Origin: Heterotrichella gracilis | Taxonomy: Eukaryota; Sar; Xanthophyceae; Tribonematales; Xanthonemataceae | Direction: 5' to 3' | DNA length: 64,000 nucleotides | Assembly (NCBI GenBank): GCA_032358255.1 | Contig: JAULBX010006442.1 | Coordinates: 1-64,000, forward strand | Shown: positions 34,447 through 46,000 of the stretch, one piece after another | How the letters are laid out: every line of letters starts with the position of its first letter | Numbering within the stretch: the stretch's first letter is position 1 | Position numbers and translations under genes: made by a program | Notes under the pieces: model-generated | Database searches by the model: none | Seen by the model: the letters and a program-made list of their open reading frames with translations, nothing else | Told to the model about the DNA's origin: nothing

Positions 34447-36779
34447 CTAATGTTCCTCATGCCTCACCTCCCCGGCCTCCTCCACTGCCAGCCCCTCCCG
34501 GAGCTCGGCAAGCTGCTCCCACTGCCTGGCATTCTCCTCCCCCACCTTGGCGAGTTCCTTGATGTTGGCCTCCTGCACAACCACAAGCAAGGGTTGTCAA
34601 ATAGTATGATACTTTGGTAATATATTTTATAAGTTTACAGGGACTATTGGCTACAATGGCTACGGCATGTTGGATGCATGCCAGACGATAGAATATCCAA
34701 GTGCGTTATGTTTGGTAGGACAACAGGGCAGCGTCCCGTGGGAAGGCCCAGAGCCACATGGGCTGACCTGGCATTACGTGATTTAGCTGCGTCAATTGAC
34801 ACCGCCAGTGCAGAGATGGTATAAGCAGCGTCAGGACAGGGCTGGATGGCGCAAGGCATGCCATGCATGCAGAAATGACTGCTAATCTGGCTGCATTGCT
34901 GGAACGTATGTAAGTAAGCAAGCAAGTATATGTTTATCTTCTTTATAGTATTATTCCCAGCAATATTGTATAAATATTGTTACTGTAGATATAAGTTAGA
35001 GTTGATATTGTATCATTTCCACCAGGCGATAGATACAAAACCATTGCATGGACACTGTCTTGCTGAGCAGCTGTTTGAAAGCGGGTTCATGCATTATAAC
35101 TATGCACCCTTCATAACCCGTCCCAGATGCCTCACCTGCTTTGCCTCCACTGTCGCCATCTCAGCCTCCAGCGCATCCAGCCGCGCGTCCACCTCCTGTA
35201 TGTCTTCGCCCTGGCGGACAAGCTCCTGGTACTGCCGGTCCTTTAAGACAAGGGTATAATTGTATAAAGATATGTATTAGAATAACTAGTCATATTATTA
35301 TCCTATTACGTTTGTCTGGCTGTCCGACAGAGGCTACAGATTCAGCAAGCACCAGGTGAGCACAGCCAAGCACAAGATCATAAGCAATGCACCTGGCTGG
35401 CTCTCTCTCACTCTGTCCCTTCCTCAACCAAAGCCCTCATACTTGAGATGAGGAGCGTGGTTATTTAACAATTTTCCATCCATTAATTTGCAATGCATTG
35501 CCAATGATTTCAAATTCCAAAGCAGTGCTGGCCAACTACTGGTCAACAAGGAGCTGCTTTCAAGCAAGACTTAGTTTCAAGCAGCAGCAGCAGCACAGGT
35601 GTCGGGCACAGGTGGTGTTGTGTTCACTGACGCCACTGCTCTTACTGATTCCCAATGGATGGACTCGGTGTATGTGTCCATGAGCCTTGTGCTGAGCTCA
35701 ACTTTCTGTTTGAGCTGCACCATATTCAGGCTGAAGATGAAGTCAAAGACAATGGCTGAAGCCCCCACAACCGTGTAAACGTCAATGTCGGTGAGACGCC
35801 TGGGGATTCTGCCAGAGCTTGGGGATTGTGTTTTGGGCTTTTGCTGCTCCTTGTCCGGCAGCCCCTTGGCGCGGGTGATCAGCCTGCAGAGGTAGCAAGA
35901 GTGGGGAGAAGTTGGAACCGAGCACGGAATCAAATCGATATCAGCAGCAATTCAGCGTCAGCCATTGCATAGCAAATGTAAAAAAGGGAGAAAAACGAAA
36001 ACAAAAACAACTGAATAGCAAAAGAGAACAAAAAAAGACTTCAAAGGCGTACATACGGCGGCATATTAGCTACGCATAGCCCCCAATTAAAGTCAATCAG
36101 GGAAAACTTCACAGGAAGGGAAAAAGGGATAAGTCCTTAACACATGTGCACAACGCGTCTGCGTTTTGTTGGAATTGCAAACCACTCACCCATGGTTTTG
36201 GCGCCCATGACGACATGGCCTGGCCATACGCTGTCTGGCCACCAGGGTAGGTCTGCATGCCTTCAAAGGGTGACCCAGATTAGGCGTCCTCATGCTCACC
36301 TGCACAACCGTTATAAGTTCAATTAAGTAATGTACGTAACTAACCACATTTCCCCCACCACATGCAATTATATGCTTCTTAGCAATTACGAATGTTGTAC
36401 AGAATGTTTTGATATATTTTGAATTTGAAATGCTTTTATTGATATCTGCGCCACACGCATTAACCAACACCAGGTCCTGGACTGTGCGCCGCATCGGATG
36501 CATGGCTTATACTTTGTGCATGCCCGCTAGCAAGGGCGTTGACGCGGGGATCTGGAATCTCGCACACAGCAGTCCTTACAAAAAATTGTAAGCCAGCATG
36601 CCATTGGCTGAGCTCAGAGCTGCATGCCGCATGGCAAGAAATACGGGCATGGCAATTAAGCATGTGCAAGACTGACTGTTAATCTGGCTGTATTGCTGGA
36701 ATGCATGTATATAACTAAATAACTAATCAAGCATGGGATGCTTGCACTGCAGGTTGACATTTACCGCCATTATTGCCAT
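34447..36779 (-). CDS. Small protein with basic N-terminus, one hydrophobic segment and coiled coil
   Basis: Five exons keep phase: 36779-36765, 36299-36190, 35883-35646, 35240-35136 and 34572-34447 (TAG). They give 197 residues. The first 40 residues have Arg and Lys but no acidic residue, as in organelle-targeting peptides. A hydrophobic segment follows (VYTVVGASAIVFDFIFSLNMV, about residues 78-98). The C-terminal 90 residues are a charged heptad-rich helix (QEVDARLDALEAEMATVEAKQ). The start is uncertain: exon 36842-36765 has an acceptor 5' of the chosen ATG, so an upstream exon may exist. The last exon may splice on at GAG|GTGAGG instead of ending at TAG. No family is recognised. A membrane-tethered coiled-coil protein of an organelle is one possibility. 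Confidence 0.5.
34865..34922 (+). repeat. Dispersed repeat, copy 1 (in an intron)
   Basis: The stretch 'actgctaatctggctgcattgctggaacgtatgtaagtaa' matches 36668-36718 ('actgttaatctggctgtattgctggaatgcatgtatataact') in the same orientation. Weaker flanking similarity (catgcc, gcaagaaat) extends it to the left. Confidence 0.65.
36665..36720 (+). repeat. Dispersed repeat, copy 2
   Basis: Partner of 34865-34922. It lies in the intron between the first two exons of the small minus-strand gene model. Confidence 0.65.
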
Positions 36780-37175
36780 CTTGGATCCGCTCGAGCGCGG
36801 GGCGTGACGGACCTTGGATTGCTTCTCAGAATGGGCCAATACCTGCACGTACACACCAGCAAGATGTGTTAGCCAGTGGTACCAGTGATTGGGCTACAGA
36901 ATTGCCAATAGCATGGTGCAAGGTTACCACCATGGATGCCACAAGTGTGCCATGTTTTCGTATAACATGACAGCGCCATCAACCCCCTTCAGCAATGCCA
37001 GTGAGCTGTAAATCGATCATTATGCAACTATGACTGCATGCACTGCCAGCACCTTGGGGCACTTCCTGTAAGCATGGGGTGTACATGAACTACTGTAGTG
37101 CATGTACAGCCCTTACTGAGACTTCAGCCCTCGATGAGGTGACAAAACAATGCTTTAGGGTTCACTGGACATATT

Positions 37176-37227
37176 ATGTAATTCACCCTAGGGTTTTTAT
37201 ATTAGAAAACCCTAGGGTGAATTACAT
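37176..37227. repeat. Perfect 22-base inverted repeat with telomere-like core
   Basis: The left arm 37176-37197 and right arm 37206-37227 are exact reverse complements around an 8-base AT loop. Each arm contains CCCTAGGGT next to a T4 or A4 run, that is, two telomere-type units head to head. It could form a stable hairpin or mark a fold-back repair event. It is not near an obvious gene end. Confidence 0.9.
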
Positions 37228-38137
37228 GTAGGCTGGGCTGGGGGTTGTAATCACCCCGAGCTCTCAAGCCAATGGCATGCGTTGAGGAGCCGTGATGCAG
37301 CCATGCAGCCTGGCAGTTAGGAAGGTGCATCAGAGAAGGGAAGGTGCCGGAGCTTACCACCTTGCGAGGCCTGCCAGGTGAGTCACCTAACCTTGCCCTA
37401 AGGATACAAGTGAGGAAAGCAACGCACAACGGCCGAGTCAGTGGGGCTAATGGCTCGCACCAAAGCACCACAAGACAAAAACTGCAGGGGAACACTGTTG
37501 GCGAGTTGTCAAAGCCACGAAGCGCGACCAGGTTCCTGCCTGCCTGCTCGAACAGGGTCCTGGTACTGCCTGCACACCTTGTCAGCTGAGCCTTCAAGCT
37601 GGAGCCTGACAGACAAGTTGTTCCGAAGCAGAGCTCTGTTCGAAGCTTATTCTCACTCGCTCCTGTGATGGTTTAAGACCAGTCGACTAGTTTTCCTCTT
37701 CCATGATAGCGTCAGTCAATATTGTAAATAAATCTTGAGTCAAGATGCCAGTGGCGTCGTGGATACGATTTGCGGTCACAGGGCAAGCTGCATGCACTTG
37801 CAAGTGCACACGTGGCGTCGCTGCTCAATCCCCGCCTGCAATATCCCTAATACTCTCCCACATGGGTTGATATCATTACCACTCCAGCTGAGTCAGACCC
37901 TAGAATACGTCAAGTGGTGGCCTTTGCATGGGTTTCATCCTCATGACACTAGTGCACTGTCATTGAGTCTCAGAACCTCGAGGCACAGTGACTGCTAAAT
38001 GTTACTTACAATTGAAATGCAGTCTGCTTGCAATCACACTCACAAGATACAAGCCGAGCACAAACAATGTCATCATTCAACAATGCCTAGTTCAAGCGCA
38101 AACAATTGTACCATGTTGTGACGTGCACTCATGCATG

Positions 38138-38320
38138 GTGTGAGCCAGTGGCCCCTTAACTATGCTGGCGTCGGCTAACGCCTGTGCCATTGACCAGCCG
38201 TTCTGGCTGGTGTGGTGCCCTGGTGCCAGCCCCCTAACTACACCCTGCGGCGCCTCTGTGCGTCCCCTTAAAGTATCTTTTGTGTACTTTGTGCGTTTCT
38301 TTTCTTCTTTCTTATCTTCA
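38138..38320 (+). repeat. Dispersed repeat, possible non-autonomous element
   Basis: It shares 'gagccagtggccccttaact', 'gaccagccgttctggctgg' and 'tggtgccctggtgc' with 53325-53425 (reverse orientation). It shares 'tggtgccctggtgcgagccagtggcccct..aacta' and a T/C-rich tail after 'gtgcgtcccc' with 1-80. The T/C-rich tail (tttcttttcttctttc) suggests a short interspersed element, but no ends or target-site duplications were defined. Confidence 0.6.
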
Positions 38321-39089
38321 TGCAATGCCGCCACAGAGAAAGCAAGGAAACGCCCACAGGTGACAGCCAGTCACAACACACCCACACCCTGAGGGCGTGT
38401 TCCACAGAGGGAACAACACTGCTGCCAGGTTACCGTAGCTTTTATTGTTATTGTTGAAATTTACACCCGATGTTGGCTTGGTATGCCTTTCCGTGTTGCA
38501 ACCCAATGTGGGTGGCCCCCTACAATGCCATGTCATGTCACGCCTATAGGGTGGCACTGCCCGCCTGTTTTCTGAGCTACACTTGGTGCGGAGTGACTCT
38601 GACACTATCATGGTGTCACCAAGTGTACCATAGTGGACTCTCGAGATCTCTGCTGTACCACGCCCCCAACAACCCAGCTGGCAAAATTCGAGCGCAACAA
38701 CCCCCCATTTGTTCAGTGTGACCCCAAGGTTGCATCTACCTCACCCCAGCCTGCCCACAGGTGTTCTTTACAGTACAGTCACCCCCCTCCTCATGGTGTG
38801 GCGCGCGCCTCGCATTGTCCCAGCCCATTCCCTGGTCCCCCGCACACAATAGGAATAAGACAACAATTGTAAAGACCCCTCCCAAATTCACCTCAGCATG
38901 CTCCAAAGGTCCTCTCAGGTGGCGGGGGATGGGGCCCGCATTGTGCTCTCAGGCGCGCCCCTTGTACATTGGCATGCCGCGCCGTGACCCCACACCATCG
39001 TCCCCGCCCACCCTGCCCCACACAGGCCAAAGGAGACTGAACACAAAATCCACCGTCCCTGTTGCCCCAACCCCAGCAGCATCCGCCTC

Positions 39090-42000
39090 TCAACCTAGTC
39101 TGCTCTTGGGCGTCCTGCCGGAGGCGGTGGGCAGCGCACGCGGGGTGCGCGCAGGCACCCCCACCGGCGCCCGGGGGGTGGCGCGTGCCTCCAGAGGCCG
39201 CGCCCGCTCCCCTCCCTCCCGTTCACACCACGCCGCAAGCTCACGTGCCAGCCGCCCTACCTCAGGCACGTGCGCGTCCAGGTCGCTGAGGTTGGAGGCC
39301 AGCTTGCCCCTGATGTAGCTCACCTGCATGGCGGGGGCACATCCAAGTTAAAGAAAATTGTTATTTGAATTCAGTTTAATATTGTTAATTTAATTCAATT
39401 TAGGAATATTTGCGTTCCTACAGGTTCCTAGTTCCTGCCAATTATAAATGAAAAATATACCACCTATGTTATTTCCGCCAATTATCCGCACAAGAAATCA
39501 TGTAAATAAATTACATCCTTTCAAAATGCAATGCCTTTCTTCCTTCCGCCCACCCTCCCGCACGCACATATCTGAACATCTGTTCGTTGTATGCGCTGAC
39601 TAGATCCACCTCAGCCTCAGCCTTGACCAGGTTAGATGCGGCCTGCTGCCGGTCCACATCATACCCCCCGCACACCCGCTGGCTCTCTTCCAGTGCCTCC
39701 CTTGCGTCCACCAGGGCCTGGCGGGCTGCTTCGCACTCCTTCTCCAGCGCGGCAACCTGCGTCAGGGGGTGGACGTCACCAATCTGTGGGGCGTGTGTAT
39801 TGTATGTATTCTTATGATGTTAATGTTGAACATTGGGAGCCATGCCCAGCGGTGCATGGGTGTGCTATTTGGTTCTGACGGGGGGGATTGTGGGTTAGGA
39901 ATCAATGGCAAAGTGTAGGCCCTTATGCCAACAGGGCGGTACCCATGGGGTGCCTGTGTGGAATGATGCAGGGAGGAACTGCCATGCATGCGGGAGGACT
40001 TGGTTCCTCATGATCCACCGTTGTCCCCTGCCACCACCATTCCCGGCCCACTGCTTTGCCAATTTCCCCCAGCTGTAGCCCCCTCCAGGTTTGCCTGCGC
40101 ATCCGGCTGCGCACCCGCCACACCCCCCACCACCAAGACCACTCCTCAGCCTGGCTCATTCCCACCCACCACTACCACCTCCACCCCACCTGCCCCTCCT
40201 TCTCCGCCAACCCCAGCTCCGCTTCCGCCAGCCGCTCCCCCTGACTCTCCAGGGTCGCCTGCGCATCCAGCTGCGCACCCGCCAGGGCTAGCACCTCCGC
40301 CTGAAGCCGTGCCACCTCCCCTGCCAGACCCCGCTCAGCATCCGCCAGGGCTGACACCTCCAGGCTGGCGTATTGGTCAAGGTCCTGGCGCTCGTGGGCC
40401 TGTGGCGGGGAAAGGGATTAGGGTTTAGGGTTTGGTCCAGGTCCTGGCGTTAGTTGGGCTGTGTGTACAAGATAGAGTTCAGCCTAAACCGTTGTGTGCC
40501 GGTGGTTTGTGGGGTTGTATGTGAGTTCGGGCAGAGTTGGTGAAGCATGTGGATGCAAATGCTTGGGTGGCAGGCAGGATTGGCGACGCATGTGGATGCG
40601 TGGTGGGACTGTGGAGGGTTGAAGTGTTGTGGGTCATGCCGTGCTTGTTGCATGCGTTTCTCACACACCGTGCCATGCCATGCCATGCCATGATCAATCT
40701 GTTGGAGCGTGCACAGCAGCTGCATTTCAGGAATCCGCTAATGTGAAATCCAGATCTCCCGCATCCTCTCACAGGTTCTGACTAAACCCTATGCACTCAC
40801 CTCTTCCTCCAGCACCCTCTCAAGCTTCTGTGCATGCACCTGCAGCTCCTTGGCTTCCTGCTGGGCCCTGCGCGGGCAAGGGCACAGCACGCGGTCAAAG
40901 AGCGCACAGTGCAACGAGCAACCCATACAAAGGCATCCGCCTCCATGGCCATAGCAAGCTGACATATAAACGGCATGGTGCAGTACACATCTGACAGCTG
41001 CTGGAGCCTGTTTCTAGGGTGTAGGCTTTTGGCAAAGTGGCTTCTGGAGTACATAATGCAGTACCTGTCTGACAGCTGGTAGAGCCCATATTCTAGGGTT
41101 TAGGGTTTTGGCACAGCTGCTCCTGATGCAGTACCTGTCTGACAGCTGCTGGAGCTCTGCCTTGGCTGTGCGGCAGCGCTCCGGCGTGACATCAGCCTGT
41201 GCCTCGGCTGCAGCGATTTGTTGGGACAGGCGCACGTTGTTGGCCTGCACCAGCAGTACCGCTTCAGGGTCTAGACTTTCGGCTGCAGTGATTTCCTTGG
41301 TCCATACCAGGAGCTTGCCAAGGACTCCATGCACTGCAAGTTGCTTTCCAATCCTTGCACAAGGTGCAAGGCATGAGCAGTGTCAGGACAGGGATTGCCT
41401 GGGGATGTTTATGCAAGCTAACCTTTGACTATGGCAGGAATGCAAGGACTAACAAGTTAACTTAGGGTTACTAACCTTGAGCCGCTCCACCTCAAGCTGA
41501 AGGGTTTTGAACCGCCTCTCCCCCGCGTTGACCGAGCCTTCCATCTGCGTGCACAGAGGGCCGGTTCACTGCGTCTTTATTTATTTACTATTTATTATGC
41601 TGGACTGCGTCCTCGACACAGGAGGAACCCTGACCAGAGTGGGAAGAAGCACAGTGCAGGTGCGCACCTTGGCAATCACTCCTTTGAACTGCCCCTGCTG
41701 GCGGGCAAGCTCGTCCCTCGAGGCTTCCACCCGCTTCAACTTGCTTTTCAAGGCAGCATGCTGCGTCTGCAGTTGCCTATACTCCAACCTGCTAGCACCA
41801 GATGTGAGAAGTTAGAGCTGACTGGGCTAGGTTAAGGTTGCACCAGCTGTATGAAGTGAGTCCGAGCACACACCTTAGGGCAGTATCTGAGGGCTGGTGC
41901 GGATGTTGTGCCCCATCACTCCCAGCAGCGGACTGGCTCCCTAGCTGACAGCTAGCTGTTGGGTGTTCTTGGCTTTTCAAGCTGCCTGGTGGTTTGGGCT

Positions 42001-42397
42001 CTGGGTCACCCGTTGACGCTGTTTGCGTCCCATCCCTGTCACACGGCAAGTTTTACAGTTGCTGCTTCTGAGCTCTGTGCAGGGTCTGGCAGTGACAAGG
42101 TGCAGTACAGGAAGTGTACCCTGAATCAAGTGCTCACCTTTCCAGTGTGTTGACATCCAGGGGCTGCAACCGTAAGGAGGGTCCCACCTTCCTGGTGGCT
42201 GCTTGTTGGGGATGGAGCTTGGAAGGAGTAGCCAGCCCTGCACAGGTTTGGTGCAGTAGGCATCTTGCAGTGTACCCAACATTCTGAAGGGGCATTGTGC
42301 AGGGATTATTTGCTATGCATGTACCTGTTGCGTATGGCAAGGAGTTTTCTTTGTCCTGCAAGTCCTCCTTGCTCCGCTTTGCAGCTGACGGTATCAT
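39090..42397 (-). CDS. Long coiled-coil protein of unknown family
   Basis: Ten exons keep phase: 42397-42325, 42237-42138, 42035-41874, 41788-41668, 41544-41476, 41244-41135, 40867-40801, 40399-40190, 39783-39568 and 39323-39090 (TGA). They encode 453 residues. Residues 1-111 are hydrophilic and Pro/Ser/Gln-rich. Residues 112-375 form an almost unbroken coiled coil (LEYRQLQTQHAALKSKLKRVE, RLSQQIAAAEAQAD, AELGLAEKEGQ). Residues 376-415 form a last helical segment with Trp and Cys, and the tail is basic and Ala/Pro/Arg-rich. The architecture suits a cytoskeletal, centriolar or chromosome scaffold, but no defining domain is visible. The gene is divergent from CLASP, 700 bases away, which may mean shared cell-division control; this is inference. 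The donor and first bases of exon 6 (41135-41244) are echoed twice in the next intron. Confidence 0.75.
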
Positions 42398-43096
42398 AAC
42401 TGCACGCCAGTTGGGCTCCTTCGGAGCTTGGTGTTTTGAGTCACCCTCCCTGGCTGCAACCTGTTATGCGTAGTGCTCTGCTGCTTGAACCACGATGCTG
42501 CAAACTATCACTGGCGTACAACCTGAAATCCACAGCAAGTGCCAAAGCCCTGGATGAAGCCCTGCCCCAAGTGAGGGTACGACCCCGTGCACCCCAAGCT
42601 TTATGGTGGCGGATGTCAGCTGTTTTTTGGGACGTGCACGGTGCGAGGCGGTGTGCAGGAGTTGGGACTGGAAGTTGCTGGACAAAACAAACACTCTGTT
42701 ATCGATACAACGGTTGTCAAAAATGTTATCAACTCGACGCAGGTTGGAAAATTGGGGCGTTGACTAGCGGCGGCAACGGTGGCTCGGCGGGATCAGTGCC
42801 TTTCTCGGTGGTTGACCGAAATGAGACAGAAGTGTACAAAGGAGAGTGGCTGGGCAGCCTCTTCAGCTGTGTCAAGTTACAGTGTACACTTTTATCCTCC
42901 GCCTATAACCACTGTGTGTTGCGTGAGCCCATATGTTGATCGTGATGGTCTGCGACAGACGCTGGGAGGGGTGAGAGGTGGTTGAGCGCGTGAGAAGGAC
43001 GTTTGCAGGACCGTCTGTGTGCCTCCTTTCATAGAAGAATAAGTGTGTTACTTGTCAGGACTTAGCACTGGTATTGTCGTTCCACGCTCCGCCACG
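42398..43096. promoter_or_regulatory. Divergent promoter region between coiled-coil gene and CLASP
   Basis: 700 bases between two start codons on opposite strands. It must hold both promoters and 5' UTRs. A 167-residue open frame on the plus strand (42436-42939) overlaps it but has no supporting features. No named regulatory motif was recognised. Confidence 0.45.
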
Positions 43097-46000
43097 ATGC
43101 AGCTGGAGGATGTGTTGGACGAGCTGTCTGGTGATACCAAGTCCAAACTGGTTGGGCTGGTCAACCTAAAGGTATTGTGCAGCAACTCGTCCTCGCTTGG
43201 GCCTGCATGCATTGCACCCACCTGAAGGCCTGTTTCCAAAAGGTCTTTGCGGAGCCCGGTGGCCTATCTGCCCATATCCGTGGTGGTTGTCAGGCGCTCA
43301 CCCCTCAGAACGTGTTAAGCCCATGCCGTTCCATTGCTTGCACTTGCACCCATAACAACAGGAGACCCAAAAAGTGTTCCATTTCAGCACGAACTGACGC
43401 TGTATGTTTGCCAGGCTTTGCTGGTGCAACGTGCCGTTGACAAGAAGGATGTGGGGATCGTTGTGGGGAGCTTTGTGCCGCTGCTGAAGGACAACAGTGG
43501 GAAGGTAGGAGCAGCGCAAGGTTTCTGACTGGTTGTGCTGTTTGTATGAACCCTTCGTTTTGAGTTTCAGCTACTTTGGTGGGGGTGCACTGCTCAAGTC
43601 CACAAACATCCCTGCAGGTGTCACTGCATGCCTTGGAGGTCCTCCACACGCTTATTGCAACATACTCTGACCACCTCAAGAGCTACATCGGCCCACTGTT
43701 CGACAAGCTGGTAAGTGTCCTTACAGATCACTTCATTACTGCTCCTGGCCACTGTTTGGGGTTGTTGTGAGGTCACCCTGGCTGCTGCAGATGGATAGAC
43801 TGGGTGACACCAAGACAGAGGTCAAAGAGGAGACAAAGAAGGTCTTGCTCTCGCTGGCACGGTTGACTTCAGCACAGCACATCATCAAGGAGCTCAACGA
43901 TGCGTTTGTCCACACCAACTGGAGGTCTAGGCAGGGTCTGCTGCAGTTTATCAGCGACACAATCCAGGCAGACTTGCCTAACTGGCCTGCGAAGGAGAAT
44001 GTGGAGCCTCTGCTGCAAAACATCGTTATGCTGCTAGATGACCCCAACAGGTAAGCCTCTCATTGGCCTTCCTGCAGTCATTGCCACCAAGCCCTTGCTG
44101 CAGCATCTCACCTGTGGACCTGTGTACAGCTTGGTGCGTGAGGCGTCGATGGACTGCCTTGAAGTGTTCCACGAGAGCCTGGGTGCTCCCATCGTGCACT
44201 TCTTGCAGCGCTGCAATGTGCGGCCAGCGCAAGTGAAGGAGCTGCAGCAACGATTCCAGCTGGAGGTACAGCAATAAACCCAGAAATGAGAGCACATCGT
44301 ATTCCATCGTTGCTGACTGCTGCACACTTATCTTCAGCACTCTCTCTGTAAACATGTCACTGACATCCAACTTTGGTCACAGGAATGGGTCGTGCCAGGG
44401 CCTGCAGCAGCCCAGGCGCCATCACAGAAAGGCCATGGTGGTGGCGAAGGAAAACGAGGCATGGCAAAGGTATAGCTCAAGTCTTTGCACACCTGCAACT
44501 GCTTTGTTGCCAGCCCAGCCACATCAGTTATTCACCCATGTCACTGTGCAGGATTCTGCTGGGCCAATGGACAGCCTGCCTGATGTGCTGCCTATAGTGG
44601 TAAGCGACGAGCGATCCTTGAGGGCAGAATTTGAGCGAATCGCCACAGGGCTCAACCTCAACGTAAGTGTGCAACTATTTTTGCAGGTTAAACCCAGGTG
44701 CATGGGCAAAGACAAATTAAAGCAGGAAGCATGGGGCTTGCGTAATCCCAGGGTGCTGTCGAAATTATGCCCTGATCAGGCTGTCACCTAGACCCAAACC
44801 CTAAACCCAGCCCCTAAACCCTAACCGCACCGTCAATGTGCACGGGCACGCATACCCATGGTCACTCCTTGAACCCAGCACGAGGAATGGCGTGGCATGC
44901 AGGTGGCGTGGGACACCAGGATTGAGCACATAGTGAGGCTGGAAGGTCTGGTGCGTGGGGGGGCTGCCAGCATGGGGTGCTTCATGAGCCTCATGCAATC
45001 TCTGCTGGATGCCCTCACCGATCAGGTGTTGGACAGGTGCGCAGCGGGATGCTTATCTGTTGGATTTACTGTGCCAGGTGTTGTACTCGCGGGGGTCCCG
45101 TAGTACCCATACAAATGCATTTCCATGAATGCTCCCCAGGCAGCACTGCTCATGACATATCACTGGGGTATAGTGAGAACCAAGCATACAGCGAGCGGCA
45201 ATTCAACACAGTGCATGTGAACGTGGTGAAACATGCTCCATGCAGGCGGTCTGCAGTGTCTCGGCAGGCATGCAGGTTCCTTGGCGTCCTGGCGGGCGCC
45301 TTGGGGAACGAATTCGATTCGTTTGCCAACCATTTTACGCCACAACTGTTCAAAGTGGTGGTCATCACGGTACAGGTGTGTGTAAATTCTGATACAAAAA
45401 AAAACTTATTGAGCAATCCGGGCCTGGTCAAGCCGCAGTGGCCTTGTGAGGTAGGGCAATATCCTGTAAAGCGAGACTTTGGCTGTAACCACCATTCTTA
45501 TTATTGTCTTATGTCTGTAGGGTACTGACCCTGCTGATGCCAGTGTATGAGTGGGCATGGTTGGCATGGGCAGTGGTGCATGCTGGTGGTCATGGTTGGC
45601 ATGCGCATCGGTGGCCAACACACTGATTAATCGCTCTGCGGTGTCACTGCAGGTCATGGCGGATGCGGCAGACACCTGCATGCACACCATCCTGCACCAC
45701 TGCCACACACCCAAAGTGGTGCCCATGCTGGTGGAAGCGCTGTGCACGGATCGCAACGCCAAAGTGCGCAAGTACGCCGCGGAGTACCTTGTCCAGGTAA
45801 CAACCAAACCCATGCAATGGCGTGCATCACATGACCACATCAACCTGCATGCCCTTCCAACATACTCACTGGCGTAGATCATTAGCATAACTAATCGAAC
45901 CTGCTGGACTGGGTGGAAAGCTTCGAGCCTGCTGCATGTACACCCAGATCATGAGGAGTGTCCTGTTTAGGGTTCAAAGCATGTATGTTCAGATGCTTTA

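Larger units (their letters stand above)
36843..39089. other. Intergenic region between two minus-strand genes
   Basis: 2.2 kb without a resolved gene. It holds a perfect 22-base inverted repeat (37176-37227) and two members of a dispersed repeat (about 37432-37470 and 38138-38320). Some 5' exons of the gene ending at 34447 could lie here but were not identified. Confidence 0.4.

Noticed and set aside
37202-37597. 131-residue minus-strand open frame as a 5' exon of the gene ending at 34447
   Set aside because: It has no clear splice sites in matching phase, an unusual Cys-rich composition, and it overlaps the perfect inverted repeat.
42436-42939. 167-residue plus-strand open frame in the CLASP divergent promoter
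   Set aside because: It overlaps the promoter of two well-supported genes, has no recognisable motif, and its Cys and Trp pattern looks random.
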